From Symbiodinium natans (Eukaryota > Sar > Dinophyceae > Suessiales > Symbiodiniaceae): a DNA stretch of 64,000 bases. Each line of letters starts with the position of its first letter. The first letter of the stretch is position 1. The notes below the pieces were generated by a model that worked only from the letters and a program-made list of their open reading frames with translations, was not told the origin of the DNA and made no database searches. The position numbers and the translations under genes are program-made. The DNA is taken from assembly GCA_905221605.1 (NCBI GenBank), contig CAJNDS010001213.1, positions 250,001 through 314,000 of the forward strand. The letters are read 5' to 3'. This document shows, one piece after another, positions 23,101-34,100 of the stretch.

Positions 23101-23883
23101 ACTCTGTGCGCCGTCGTCAGCCAAAAGATATTTGTCTTTACCCGCACCCAGCACTGCTACGCATGGCTGCAGTATGCAAGCTTGCCGCAGCCCTGAGTGC
23201 GGTGCCGGCTGAATGTCAGCCAAGGATCGTGATTCAAGAAGGCAATGTACTGCAGAACCGGCAGGAACGGCAGGCCCAGACACTGCAACAGCGAAGCAGA
23301 TGTTGTCAGCGAGTCCAAGCTCAAACAACTTAACATCGTACCGCTGTACCACTTGCAACTTTTGTGGTGGGGTGCGAGCAACATGGCTTCAAGTCCATTG
23401 TCGTTGACATGGATTGGTAACAACACATTTTTTTTGCGTGCAGAAGTGCAAGCCGCCTGGACCCAACCTTGGTTCTGGCATACTAGATGCTCTCGCTTCG
23501 CACGAAGAGTAGCAGTAGCAGCTTACCGGACCACGTCTCTAAGAATCAAACTACTGTCGTGAGACGAAACACAAATGAGCTGCCCGAACGCGCACAGAAT
23601 CCCTAGGCTCAAGATGGACAAGTCGAAGGATGTGGTGCTCGCTTGCGCAAATGCACCAACGATATCACTTGGCCAACACAGCAACGTGGAAGATTCACCG
23701 TGGAAGATTCTTGCATCAAGACTCAATGGGTGACTGGCTTGCGATGGATGTCGGCATCTGGCGTTGCCTGCATCCAAGAAGTACAGATGTGGATCTTGAT
23801 GGAGCGTGTTGTTCCATGCCTCCCCATCGGAGTCCACCAGGCTCACACCATCCTGGACAGGCTACTGCGCATCAGCCATCACT

Positions 23884-24098
23884 CACACATCCGACTACTC
23901 CTCAGGAGATGGTCTTGTGCAGCCGCCCACTTCGGCACATATTGGACAGCTCACAAGTGAATCTCGTCCAGCAACCAAAGCACTGAGGGATCTGAGGGGC
24001 TCATTGGGGCTGCCTGTCCTGCTGGACAAGGAGCTTCGGCCCGCGGTCCTTGAAAAAATTGATGACTGCCTGCAAAAGGGTCTACAGGTCATGGGGTA
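23884..24098 (+). CDS. Possible exon, unrecognised, plus strand
   Basis: The plus strand reads SRPATKALRDLRGSLGLPVL then LRPAVLEKIDDCLQKGLQVM with regular codon use, ending at GGGGTAAGAG, which could be a splice donor or a TAA stop. The opposite strand is less protein-like here. No family recognised, and neighbouring exons were not found. Confidence 0.3.
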
Positions 24099-24237
24099 AG
24101 AGCTTCTGCAGGGGTCCGGAGCCTCGACGCCGCTTCCCAGCACCTGCGTGACCTCAGCAGAGCACGTCCCAACAAGCAACGATCAAACAACTACCAGGAT
24201 CCACACAAAGCAGGAGCCATTAAAACTAGAATGCAAT

Positions 24238-24292
24238 ACACAAACAAACAAACAAACAAGCAAGCAAACAAGCAAGCAAACAAACAAACAAA
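24238..24292. repeat. (CAAA)n / (CAAG)n microsatellite
   Basis: Mixed CAAA and CAAG tetranucleotide units, about twelve in a row. Confidence 0.9.
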
Positions 24293-24949
24293 ACCCTAAA
24301 CCTTCCAAGCCACATAGAAGTGTGCAATACTGAGAATATTTCTCAACTTGAGCAGGCTTGATTCCATTCATTCTGCTTGGGGCCTCCGTTAGTAGTATTG
24401 TGTACGCATGTGAACCCATGAAGAACGGTGCTCTTCATCATCGAACCAAATAGAATCAAATGCATTAGCTTCCACCACTATATCACTATATCATGTTAAT
24501 GCTATGTTGTGGTGGTTGCAAGTCGATATAGCCTCAGCTATTCGATGTTGCACCTGCCGCTGATCAACGGCCTTGTCTGTCAGGAGCGTGCCGGGAAAGC
24601 TGTGCGCCATCAAGCATCTGCGACCCTCGGCCACATGCTTCTCAACAAACGAGTAGGACTTTGAGTCCTGTAAGATGCAAGAAGGACAGCTGGCCATACA
24701 CCTTGTGGGCCATCCAAGCACATCTCATGAAACGAGGTGCGCAATGAGTCAGAGACTCGGAGTACACCGTGAATATGCCGCAGTGGCAAGACCTCGGTTT
24801 CACAGCAGCAGTCTCGACCTCCGCTGGAGATCTGGAGTGGCGGGGCCGTTATGGCCACTGCTCGTAGGGTGCCGGAGCCCTGTTGAGATGATGCCAAGGT
24901 CGGCTTGCAAGCCACGTACTTGTACTCCCAACAGCACCATGATCGAGGC

Positions 24950-26494
24950 TCAAAGCTCTCCATGGCCTCTCCTCTGTATCACGGTGCATGGGACCTTGCC
25001 AATGACACAGTCAATCGCTTGCTGTCCTAAGCCCAAGTCCGGGTGTGCCAGCACGAGCTGAAACACAACGCGTTCCTCACTGCATTGATTCCAGACTTCG
25101 TGCTCATAGGAGTCGTCAAAATGAAGCATGTCACCATTCTGCTGCCAAGCCCGTGTCTCATTGCCAACTCTTAACGTGGCGCAGCCTGGGAAAGGTGAGG
25201 AAGAAATTGACAGCCTGACGTCATCATGAAGCCCGACGCTAGAACATGCTGGAACCAATGCCCTCAAACCCTGACTTCGCAATAGAATGCAGCTATGTGC
25301 AGCTATGTGCAGCTCCGTTGCCCAACATGCCACTTGAGCTGCGCATTTGTTCTGCCGAAGTGTGGCTTCAACCAAGTTCCGGCTGCAACAGCAGAGTATC
25401 CCGCCTCAATGACACACTTTCACGAATGATTGTCTGAGGCTCTCACGTTGTACAAGATCAGCTGTGAGTGTTGACGAACCGAAACCCTTCTGCACATGGC
25501 TTCCATCCTTCCCCTGACAAGGTGCTCGAACCACAGGCACTCCCTCCTGACGGAGGCGCCTGAATAATGCACATGCTGCCGGCGAGTCGACCGCACAGGG
25601 CGGAGTGCCAGAATCCAGAGTCTCCGAGATGGCATTGACTTCAAACCGATGCCAGTGTCCAAGACGGGATGAGTGAATGCACTCGCCTTCCTGGTGCAGT
25701 TTGTCAGCTGCCTTCAACGTCGCGTACTCCTGCTGGAGGCTGGCGAGGGCTTCCTTGACAGCTTTACAAGCACCCTTCATCTGTCTTGCAGCATCCTTGT
25801 CCTCACATCCTCCGTGCCAGGGACGACCAACGAGGCCTGGGACATAGTGCTTTGGAAGTTGCATGGAACTGTTGTAACCTTCCTTGCGCAGCTGCTGCAG
25901 CAAGCCATCCATGCGACGTTTCATCGCTTTGGCTACACCTACGGGCATTTGCTTGGAGGAGCGCATGACATGCGCAAGCAACTCGTAGTGAACCAAGAGC
26001 TTCGGCACATCAAGCGGTATGCCACTCTGCCGCAGCAATTTGAAGCCATGCTCCAGCATGTGCAATGCTGAGACATAGTCCTCCATACAGAAGTGGATCT
26101 GCGCTTCATGCTGGTACAATATCCCCAGGGCAGCATCAGGTAACGGTAGAGCCTCTGCTTGATGTATCCACTTCATGGCTTCTTCGAAGCGGAACAGATT
26201 TGCAGCATCTGTTGCTAGTGAAGAGTATGACGACGCAAGTTCTGATGGCCCGCTGTCGGCATGCTTGCGCTCCTTGCGCTCCAGCTTCCGCTCCAAAGCT
26301 GCCAAATGAGCTTCCATAGCCTTAGGATGGCGAAGCGCCTGCGAATGCGAGTCGCCGAGCGCATCCAAAATCTCAATCACCTCCCCGGCACCGAATGTGC
26401 CAAGCCGAGCAATGCAACACTTTTCAACAGGGTCCAGGGAATGTGCACAGGCAGCAGCGCACCGCTGAAGCTCCTGACGGCTGGCAGCTAGCAC
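24950..26494 (-). CDS. TPR protein with aspartyl/asparaginyl beta-hydroxylase (ASPH) domain, multi-exon
   Basis: Exon 1 runs from ATG 26494 to about 25452. It encodes helical repeats resembling TPRs (FEEAMKWIHQAEALPLPD; HFCMEDYVSALHMLEHGFKL), then GHWHRFEVNAI and ACALFRRLRQEGVPVVRA, as in the N-terminal half of ASPH domains. A small exon near 25340-25430 reads VIEAG then TWLKPHFGRTNAQLKWHV, matching the family's PHxGxTNxxLxxH metal/2-oxoglutarate motif. The last exon, after CCTTTCCCAG at about 25197, reads CATLRVGNETRAWQQ, then MLHFDDSYEHEVWN with the second iron-binding His, and ends at 24950. The family hydroxylates Asp/Asn side chains using 2-oxoglutarate, Fe(II) and oxygen; the TPRs may bind substrate. 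Exon borders are approximate and a further exon upstream (26495-26700) is possible. The YSAVAAG insertion before the His motif is unusual. Confidence 0.75.
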
Positions 26495-26845
26495 GTGTCA
26501 TCACAACGCGGCAGAACCACAGGCAGGGCAAAGAATCTGGAACACCCTGAACCCATCTGCTTGAGATGCACACTGTGCCACATCTTGTTAGACTACGAAA
26601 CAGATCTTCAAACCGAAGTCCAACCCTGGGTTCCTTCTGCAAAGCCGGTGTGGGAGCATCCTTCTCGGAAAGCTCCTGCGCAGGAGTCACGTACACAAGC
26701 TTGTGGAGGCCTTGACTGTAAGCCGTGCTTTAGTGATTCGTGGCTGTGACTCTAGAGCTGCTTTTGCCTCACAAAACACAGAGAAACCGCTTTACATGGC
26801 TTATGACCTCGGGCCAAGCCCAAAGCCACACATCGGCCTGCCTGG

Positions 26846-27038
26846 CCCGCCCCCACCCCCTTGACCCCCCCCCACCCCCCCTACACTGCCACCCCCCCCC
26901 CCCCCCACCCCTGCCCCCCCGCTTTTGCTTGAGGAACCTTACCCTAAACCCAAAAACCCCGAAGCCCTCAACCCTAAACTAACCCTCAACCCCAAACCAT
27001 AAACCATAAACCCGGAACCCTGAACCCTAAACCCAACC
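26846..27038. repeat. C-tracts followed by CCCTAAA-like repeats
   Basis: Long cytosine runs (up to about 16) occur at 26855-26925; the minus strand could form G-quadruplexes. They pass directly into degenerate CCCTAAACCC units to 27038. Confidence 0.85.
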
Positions 27039-27085
27039 CTTATTGCTTGGGGTCCAGCGACTTGGGCGCTGCGGAACCACCATGC

Positions 27086-27289
27086 TCACGCGGATGCGCC
27101 GGGCCGGGCCGAGGCGGGTCGCGTAGCGTTGAAAATAAGCCATTTAAATCTTTCAGTCCACGCTCCAAATCGAGCCTGCAGCTCTTCTGACTCTTCATCC
27201 GGAGTGCTCCGAGTCTTCCCTGCATAGAGCTTGTAAAGCAGCCAAAACGGCACGGCAGCGGCAAGGCAGCCTAGCCAGAGCTTGAACAT
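27086..27289 (-). CDS. Small single-pass membrane protein, unrecognised
   Basis: The 67-residue frame starts MFKLWLGCLAAAVPFWLLYK, an N-terminal membrane anchor, followed by a charged segment (TRSTPDEESEELQARFG). Codon use is GC-rich at third positions. The other frame at 27040-27264 overlaps it and is less protein-like. The C-terminal ASARPGASA could instead continue in another exon. No family recognised; single-pass organelle or ER proteins of this size are common. Confidence 0.45.
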   Translation of the reverse strand: MFKLWLGCLAAAVPFWLLYKLYAGKTRSTPDEESEELQARFGAWTERFKWLIFNATRPASARPGASA

Positions 27290-28965
27290 GATGCTAATTG
27301 ATGCTACATTCCCTCGACTAGTGCGCCTGAGAATCTCACTGTGCCTAAGGAAAGGGTTCTGGCTACAAGCTCCATGCCTTGTCCCAACTCATGTCAGCAA
27401 CAGAGAATGAGCTTGAGCCAGCTGGAAAGAAAAACTGGAGGTGCTTGGTCGATCAATGTCGATCATGAGACCTGGAAGGCAATGAATACCAGGCCCCGCG
27501 CCTAAGAGAGCTGAGGCAGAGACCTGGTACATGAACCCGCTGTGGCGTGGAGGCTCCACCACATCCCACTCAAAGAGCTCAGAGCTGGGGATCTGCAGGA
27601 GGTTGCAGGTTGAGAATGGTTGAGAGATTTCTGAGAAGCTCACTGAAAGGGGCCTCTAACAGGTCCGATGGATGCTGGACCGGCTGGCGCAACTTGATCC
27701 AATCCATGAGAAGGGGCCTGGTGAAGAACATGAACTGAACTGTCGTCTGGACAGCCAACAGGCAGCCAACAAAGTCGTGCCTCTCGATGTTGACCGAGTT
27801 GTCCGCACAGCTTATTCGGTAGCGGAGGCTCCAACCATAATCCTCACGCACACGCACGGCACGCACAGCACACATGGCATGCATGGCACGCACGGCACGC
27901 ACGCACACAGGCACGCACGCGACACTGACGCACACGATTCTTCCTTACTGAGGTGCTGCCCTTGCAGCGTCCAAGCTCCGCAAAACATGCCGTACAGGCT
28001 GGTGAATTTGGTGCACACGGGCCCAGCACGAACCCCGGCTGCCTCTGGCCTAGCCCCAACAGGGGTCAACCATCTTAGGGGCAGTACAAGAGCCTACCGA
28101 ACGTCCTTGATGAAAAGAAAGAAATCACCAGGTTCGGCCTCAAAGCTTTAATGTTCAAGGATGCACACGTGAAGAAATGCAATCAGCTTTGATGGCACTA
28201 CCGCTAGACAAAGCGCACTGCTAAGGCACGTGAAGCATAGACAGTTGATGTGCGAGACCGAATCGAAGTATGGCTGTGTCAGCGCCGTCTTAGACTTCGA
28301 GGCTACGGATCAATTTCTCTTGCGACGTCTGTGCCATCTGAGACGCACCGGAGCCACCCAAGTCGGTGAAAAGTGATGGCGGCGTAGCTGCTACCTTCAG
28401 AGAGCTGCTAAAACAGGTGCCATGTTCAGCGAGCACTGTGGCTTGAGATTGACTGCATCTTCTGGCTTGGCACTACAAGGCATGCTGGAGAGACTCTCTG
28501 GCATGATCTGGCATGCGTGTGGCGCTCGCCGCCTTTGTTGGTGATTACTGCCGCGCCTGGTTGATCTTGACACCGTTCGCGAGCGCCATCTCTACCTTAC
28601 AACACGGACCGGAGGCGACTTGCTTCCGCTGCAACATTTCCATCCGTGCGAGATCCCGCCTCTGCAGCTACAACTTCCGGAGGAAGCAAAGGGGGATGCC
28701 ACGATGAGCTTTGCTTCCTCTCCACCAGGGGCTCCTGAACACGGCCAAAGCCAAGAGGGTCTGAGGGGCACAGAACAGCATGTACCTCGAACATGCTGTT
28801 GCTCGAGCAGAGCCTGGCTATGCATGTCTTGCTGATCCTGTATCTCCTCACTTGGAGGCGAGCCTGCGCCAGTGCAGAAAATTGCGCGACCCGATGCAGT
28901 CACCGAGAACTAGGCTGCCTCCAGTGAAGACAGCTGCAAGCTCCTGCCAAGCGACTCAGAAAGAA
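27290..28965. other. Interval with possible exons and a (GGCACGCA)n-like repeat
   Basis: A minus-strand segment at about 27600-27830 (YGWSLRYRISCADNS; VQTTVQFMFFTRPLLMDWIK) looks coding but has no recognised family or reliable boundaries. A CACGCACGGCACGCACAGCA-type simple repeat lies at 27845-27915. From 28140 to 28965 nothing convincing is seen. Confidence 0.35.
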
Positions 28966-30027
28966 TCATGTGTCACCGGGCTTCCAATCAGTTTGTCGTG
29001 CAGAGGTGCTATTTTCATGGCTTGCAAGCCACGCTTGTCCAGCAGAAGTGTCGCCGGCAAGAAACCGTACCACTTCGGCGTGTCCGCGCTCCCCGGCCAC
29101 AGCCAAAGCACCCTGGCGGCCACCGAAGCCACGCCGCAGGTCCACATCTTCAGACAGGGCTGCCTCGACAGACTCCCGATTGAGTGGAGCCTTGTGCAAG
29201 CCAGCAACACGCTTTACCACTTTGATATGCCCCTGGGCCGCAGCCAAACCCAGGGCGCACCAGCCTTCGATGGTGACAGCAAAAGGATCGGCACCGCTCT
29301 TAATCAGCATATCCACTACATCCACATTGCCAGCTTCTGCTGCCAAATGAAGAGGCCGGAAGCCAAGAGCTGCCTCCGCCTCATCTACATCTACGCCACT
29401 GCTTAGCAATTGCTTCACTTCCTCGACATTTCCAGCCAGGCATGCATTCATGATTGGCTTGTCAAGCCATCGAACAAATAGGTTGAAGGCAACTGACAAA
29501 CGGGGACTACCACCCGGCCACACAGGATCCACCTCATGCGGCAAGCTCGTTGGAAAGAGCAAAAGCATGCCAGGGTGAGGGGAAGCTTCCACGCAGCGTC
29601 CCGCGTCGTAAAATCGCACCCTGGCCGTTGGAGCTGTAGTTGATTCCTGGTATGGGTAGTAGATGCATGATGCGGCACGTGACAGCAGAGCTGGGCCATG
29701 ATCATGTAGCTGGTTGTGGTGATCCGGCCTATTGACGTTGACCCAGAGATGCTCCGGCTGGCAGCTCACGTACAGGTCCGAGGCAGAAAGCCCTGGCGGC
29801 GACTGAGCTCGTCGTGTCTTGTACACGTATCCTGCAAAAGGAGCCTGCACCAGCGAAATAAGCTCGGAGAGGATGGGATGCTGTGAAACAGCTATGTGAC
29901 TGCTTTGAAAGCCGCCCACATTGCTGACCGTCCGTCCACGGTTGTGCGCTTCCATAGTATGGCAGAGTTTCGCGAGCTCGTCTGCAAGGAAATCATTCTT
30001 GATCTCCTTACCAAACCCCCTGCACAG
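28966..30027 (-). CDS. 2-oxoglutarate/Fe(II) oxygenase fused to C-terminal ankyrin repeats
   Basis: Coding sense continues upstream of ATG 29955 (KNDFLADELAKLCHTMEAHN) to a probable acceptor, TCTGTGCAG, near 30028. The oxygenase part reads SNVGGFQSS, WVNVNRPDHHNQLHDHG and MLLLFPTSLPHEVDP, the layout of the putative 2OG-Fe(II) oxygenase family of TIGR02466 type: an N-terminal SNVGGW/F-like element, an H-x-[DH] iron site and a distal LPH histidine. Residues from about 165 in the ATG-counted product are ankyrin-like: NACLAGNVEEVKQLLSSGVD, FRPLHLAAEAGNVDVVDMLI, ALGLAAAQGHIKVVKRV and ALAVAGERGHAEVVRFLAG, about four repeats. The stop is at 28966. Ankyrin repeats probably recruit the substrate. The fusion lies in one continuous frame, so it is not an annotation join. 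Confidence 0.75.
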   Translation of the reverse strand: MCRGFGKEIKNDFLADELAKLCHTMEAHNRGRTVSNVGGFQSSHIAVSQHPILSELISLVQAPFAGYVYKTRRAQSPPGLSASDLYVSCQPEHLWVNVNRPDHHNQLHDHGPALLSRAASCIYYPYQESTTAPTARVRFYDAGRCVEASPHPGMLLLFPTSLPHEVDPVWPGGSPRLSVAFNLFVRWLDKPIMNACLAGNVEEVKQLLSSGVDVDEAEAALGFRPLHLAAEAGNVDVVDMLIKSGADPFAVTIEGWCALGLAAAQGHIKVVKRVAGLHKAPLNRESVEAALSEDVDLRRGFGGRQGALAVAGERGHAEVVRFLAGDTSAGQAWLASHENSTSARQTDWKPGDT

Positions 30028-30308
30028 ATGGAATAAAACCTAACCGCTGAATTCGGAATTCCCTCAGTGGAAGCCATACCGGAAGGCTTGTGAGGTGGAA
30101 GTTTCGGTTTAGCTATGAGGTTACTTCAGATTGAACGTCGCAGGCCCTGCAAGTAAAGCCCAGAACGGCTTGATCGAAAGCCTCAGCATGAACAAAATAG
30201 AAGCCAGGGTTCCGTTTGAAGGACTGAGGTGCTCAGCCACTGGAATGGTGTCGCGAGTGGCTGCGACCAGCTGGTGGCAGCTTGCCGTGGAACATAGGCG
30301 AAGCTCAC

Positions 30309-30515
30309 TCGTAGCTGCCGGATAGAGTTGCAGAAGATGGCGAGCGCAGCTAACACACACAACGGCGAAACTGCTTTCATGAGAATAAGCCTGAGTCCAG
30401 GCCGCATCTGACAGAGCCCGAACGCTGCGATCCAACCCAGCCACGTCCACACCCGAATACACCCTATGACTCGAGAAGTGTTCATCGTTTCCCAGGCTCG
30501 AAGTCTGGCTAGCAT
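30309..30515 (-). CDS. Candidate first exon with signal anchor, unrecognised
   Basis: ATG 30515 opens a 69-codon exon ending in NSIRQLR directly before GTGAGC, a good splice donor. It contains two hydrophobic stretches (VWTWLGWIAAFGLC; VSPLCVLAALAIFC). It may be the 5' exon of the neighbouring oxygenase gene, but the phase (0) does not join directly to the acceptor near 30028 (phase 1 needed), so another exon or a separate gene is implied. Confidence 0.4.
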
Positions 30516-30777
30516 GATGCCACAGTAAGATATTCTGCCACTACATGCAGAGCATAATTCATGTATGTTGCTTCACAAGGCACAGCCGTGAACCATGCGA
30601 CACAAGCTACCAGCTGCCGCGCTAGAAATTGAGAGACAAAGAGAGAATGTTTCAGGATGACAGCATCGTTGGGTTTTTCGCGTAAGAGAATTTCTGATCA
30701 CCTTGGACCGAATGGGCCTGTCTTGTGAGCAGGTCTGGGCTTTGGAGGCTCAGGTATGAACATCCCTGTGGACTTCA

Positions 30778-31020
30778 TCAAGACAAGACCGAAGCACCGC
30801 CCTCTTGAAGCTCCTGAGCTTTCGATGATGCCCAGCTCGCGACAGAGCCCGTAGCAGATTCGATTGCCTCAGCATCCGCTCTCGCCTTTGCTGACTTCCA
30901 GCGCTTTGCTTCGACATTCTGCGGCACCTTCAGCCCCGATGAGGCGCCGCCCAGCAGCGAGGAGCTTGCAGAAAGCGCCACGCCCTCCGCAAAGCAAGTC
31001 GCATTGCACAGCACATTCAA
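30778..31020 (-). CDS. Hypothetical terminal exon
   Basis: The frame reads SLLGGASSGLKVPQNVEAKR, then AKARADAEAIESATGSVASW and ends QEGGASVLS. Alanine-rich helical composition and regular codons suggest coding. An upstream segment in another phase (LLNATASALNGAASGAK, near 31100) resembles its beginning and may be a related exon. No family recognised. Confidence 0.35.
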   Translation of the reverse strand: MNVLCNATCFAEGVALSASSSLLGGASSGLKVPQNVEAKRWKSAKARADAEAIESATGSVASWASSKAQELQEGGASVLS

Positions 31021-31172
31021 GATCCTTCAATGCAAAGCGGCGACTTGAAATCGCAACTGTTCGTCAAATCTCGGGCCGCGCCTTTGCACCCGATGCTGCC
31101 CCATTCAACGCTGACGCGGTCGCGTTCAAAAGAGCGCCCTGCGATGAGCCAAGAAAGTGTACGAAGAGCTAG

Positions 31173-34100
31173 CATGGTGGAATCTCAATCTGGAGAAGCT
31201 GGACAGTGTCCAGAGCTGAACAGACACAAAATCGCCAACCCTTGCTGCCAGTGTGTGAGTGCTTGAAGTCTGCCGGGCCGCGCTGACGCCATCCCACGAT
31301 CCTGATTCAGATGGTTGAATTTCTGGAGCACCAAAGAGCGCTGTGTAGATGGCATCCTGCCCATGCGACATTCAATGCGGAGCTTTTCTGCTCTTGCTGG
31401 GCGGGCTGGGGAGTGGAGCTTGCAGAGGGTTTGGGCGATAGGGAGCTTTTGCAAAACCCCAACTTCGACGACGGCCTCTAACGGCAGGATGCTACCTGTA
31501 ACATTGCAGCAGGTGGAGCCTTCGGCATATCCTTCCAAACCATACAAAAATCGTGCCTGCTTCCCCTGAGGACATGTATTCTTTCTTGCTCATCGTTTGT
31601 AGCTTGTATTGCTAAACAGAATGGTTCTGGGACTTGGCGTAAAATGTTGTCTGTAGTCCTTGCAAAAAGCTCCGGTATGGTGCCCTGCACCGCTTCTGGA
31701 ACACATTACAACCATAGTGACTCACTTACCCCTTCAAAGCGCCCCTAAACCCAACACCCAAACAGGATGCGAACAGGAATGCATGGCACATCATGGCACC
31801 TTCACGGCAAGGAAGTACAGGGAGCTGCGGGAAGACCTCTCGGCCCTCTCGGAGTCGGAGTCGGGTTTGGCCTTCCGGCTGACCCCTCTGCATTTCTTGT
31901 CACCACGTGTGAAGGTGATCTGCCGAGGCCTTCGGCCGGAGTTTGAGGAGTATTCCCAACACCCACCGCCGAATCCCCCTTCCTTCTCCCCAATAGCGGA
32001 ACGGATTCCGGAGTGGGTTTCAGAGAAGGTTCCGGAGCAGGTTCCGGAGCGGGCTCCGGGTTTCGGAGCAGGTTCCGGGAGCAGGTCAGAGGGTTCCGGA
32101 GCAGGTTTCGGAGCAGGTTGCTGCAGCGGGGCTTCCGGGGCTGGTTCTGGAGCGGGTCCCACAGCCTGTCCGGAGCGTGTACTGAGCGGGAGCGGGTTCT
32201 AAGTAGGTTCCCTTCGTAGCCCTTAAAAGGGGCTCTGGATTCCAACCTGGGAAGCGAGTACATGAAAGCACATTTGAATATATTCATTTGTTACTTGGGC
32301 GGGGTTGAAGCATCTGTAGTCCTCTTCGCTGTTTACAGTGGGCTTGTTTGGATCTTTCTTACCTGGAATGGGCCCCATGCGGGAACCGTTTCCATAAAGA
32401 GCTACACCCAGCTTCCAGAATCAACTGAATCCAGACAAGGCTTTTGCCCAACCGGGTCCAGAATGTCCAGAGACAAGTCCTGTCTTCTGCTTTGGTCTGG
32501 GTCCTGGGTAAGCTGTCCTTATGTTTGCTCGGATGTTGTTGTTTAGAGCTTCAAGGTTTAGAGTTTGGGGTTCTAGGGTTTGCGGCTTAAAGTTTAGGGT
32601 TTTGGGCCACCATGGGGTTGTATGGCTTCCAGGGTACTTCTCATCCTTCTTCTCTGCATTCTTTCCTCCACGCTTGCTTCCTTCCATCCTTCTTCTAGAA
32701 AAGGACACAAGGACACAAAAAGAATAAACAAGGGGTGTGAAACGTGTTAGGGATCCTGAATATGATTTAGGGTCCATTCCTTCATTTAGCATTCTAGTTT
32801 CCGGCTACTTCCCCCTGCCGAACTCCGGAACAGGAGCCCTTAGGAATTAGTATTTATGTCGTGGGCTCAAGGCAGCTTTGCACTGTTGTCGACTTGGAAC
32901 ACTCTTGGCGCCTTGACAGCACTGCCTCGGCACATGCGGCACGCATGGCTTCTGGAGGTTGTCACGAATCCGCTGACCTTGGACACCCCGCAAACATCGT
33001 TTCACGTTGACTTTCAAGCCTACGTGAACAATGCAACTTGCAGGCAAGCTGTGGCCAACAACAGCAAGCAATAGAGGCGCAGTTCAGTCTTGTGCACAGC
33101 GCTGTGCAGATCCCGATTCCAGGAGACGCAAGAAGGGTGTTTGGTTGCTGTGCTCGCAGGCTGCTGTGCAGCCTGCTGAAGTAACCTTGAGCTGCCCTCT
33201 GCTTCTCCCCCATCCGTGGCCTTTGCCCTGAGTCCCCCTCCGTACACATGTTCCTCACCAATTCACTGCTCTCATGCTATAAAGAGCCGTTTATATCTGA
33301 AGAAACTTGTGGTCGAAGGGTTGTCTGCAAACATAACTCAAGCCCTCGCAAGCCTTCGTGATGGTCTACTTCGGGGTCTTCCGAGAAGCAGACCGAGGAT
33401 TGTCGAAGGACGCAAGCCAAAAGCACGGCCAACACCAAGAAGTACAGCCTTTGCAGCCGGCGACGGCCTGCAACCGCAACATTGCCAGTCCGCTTGGCCT
33501 AAGCCCTTCCCCAGAATTGAAACAGACATTCCACTGCAACAAGAGCCGTGGCAGGGCCATGTCTAGCTTGGATTTCTTCTCGGGATTATGCTGTAGATCT
33601 CTCTTTCAGCAAGCTCTCGCCCCATCTGACACGATTAGATCAAACCCTATTCACCACGCGACTGCCCTTAAGCCTCTCACGCCCCAGTGGCTGACTGCCA
33701 CCTATGAAATCCGAGGATTGACAGCTGCCAAAAGGCTGTCTCGTGCACCCCTGCAAGTCGGGCCCTTGCACCTCGTCGAGGCGGCATATGCGGTTTGTAG
33801 GAGGCCAGGGGCCAGCCATCCATGCCAGGATTTCGAGGCCAGGCCGTCTGTCTCTGCTTTGACTAGCAGTGGCTAAGGGGGAAGCTTTGTTTCCTTGTGC
33901 CGAATGGTATGGGCCAGGCGGGTACTGCAAGTATCTGAGTGGGCGCATCATTGCTCCAGTGCAGTTCGCTACGGAAGCTGGTCTCGCAGAAGCCCATTCA
34001 CATCCAAGCACACGGAATCAGCTGAAGCTGCTGATGCGTTCCAGACAGCACTGAGCAAAAACTGAACTTTGAACCGACAATGCTCAGGTCGTTCGGATCC

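Larger units (their letters stand above)
20177..24949. other. Gene-poor interval; scattered weak exon candidates
   Basis: Open frames of up to 235 codons (20986-21693, minus) look like shadow translation rich in Arg/Ser. A minus-strand frame near 22981-23358 (LADNICFAVAVSGPAVPAG, GAGKDKYLLADDGAQSWG) is mildly protein-like. No gene can be assigned. Confidence 0.4.

Noticed and set aside
31660-32202. 180-codon plus ORF ending in Gly-Ser-Ala repeats
   Set aside because: Most of it is the GGTTCCGGAGC minisatellite; both strands stay open for the same reason.
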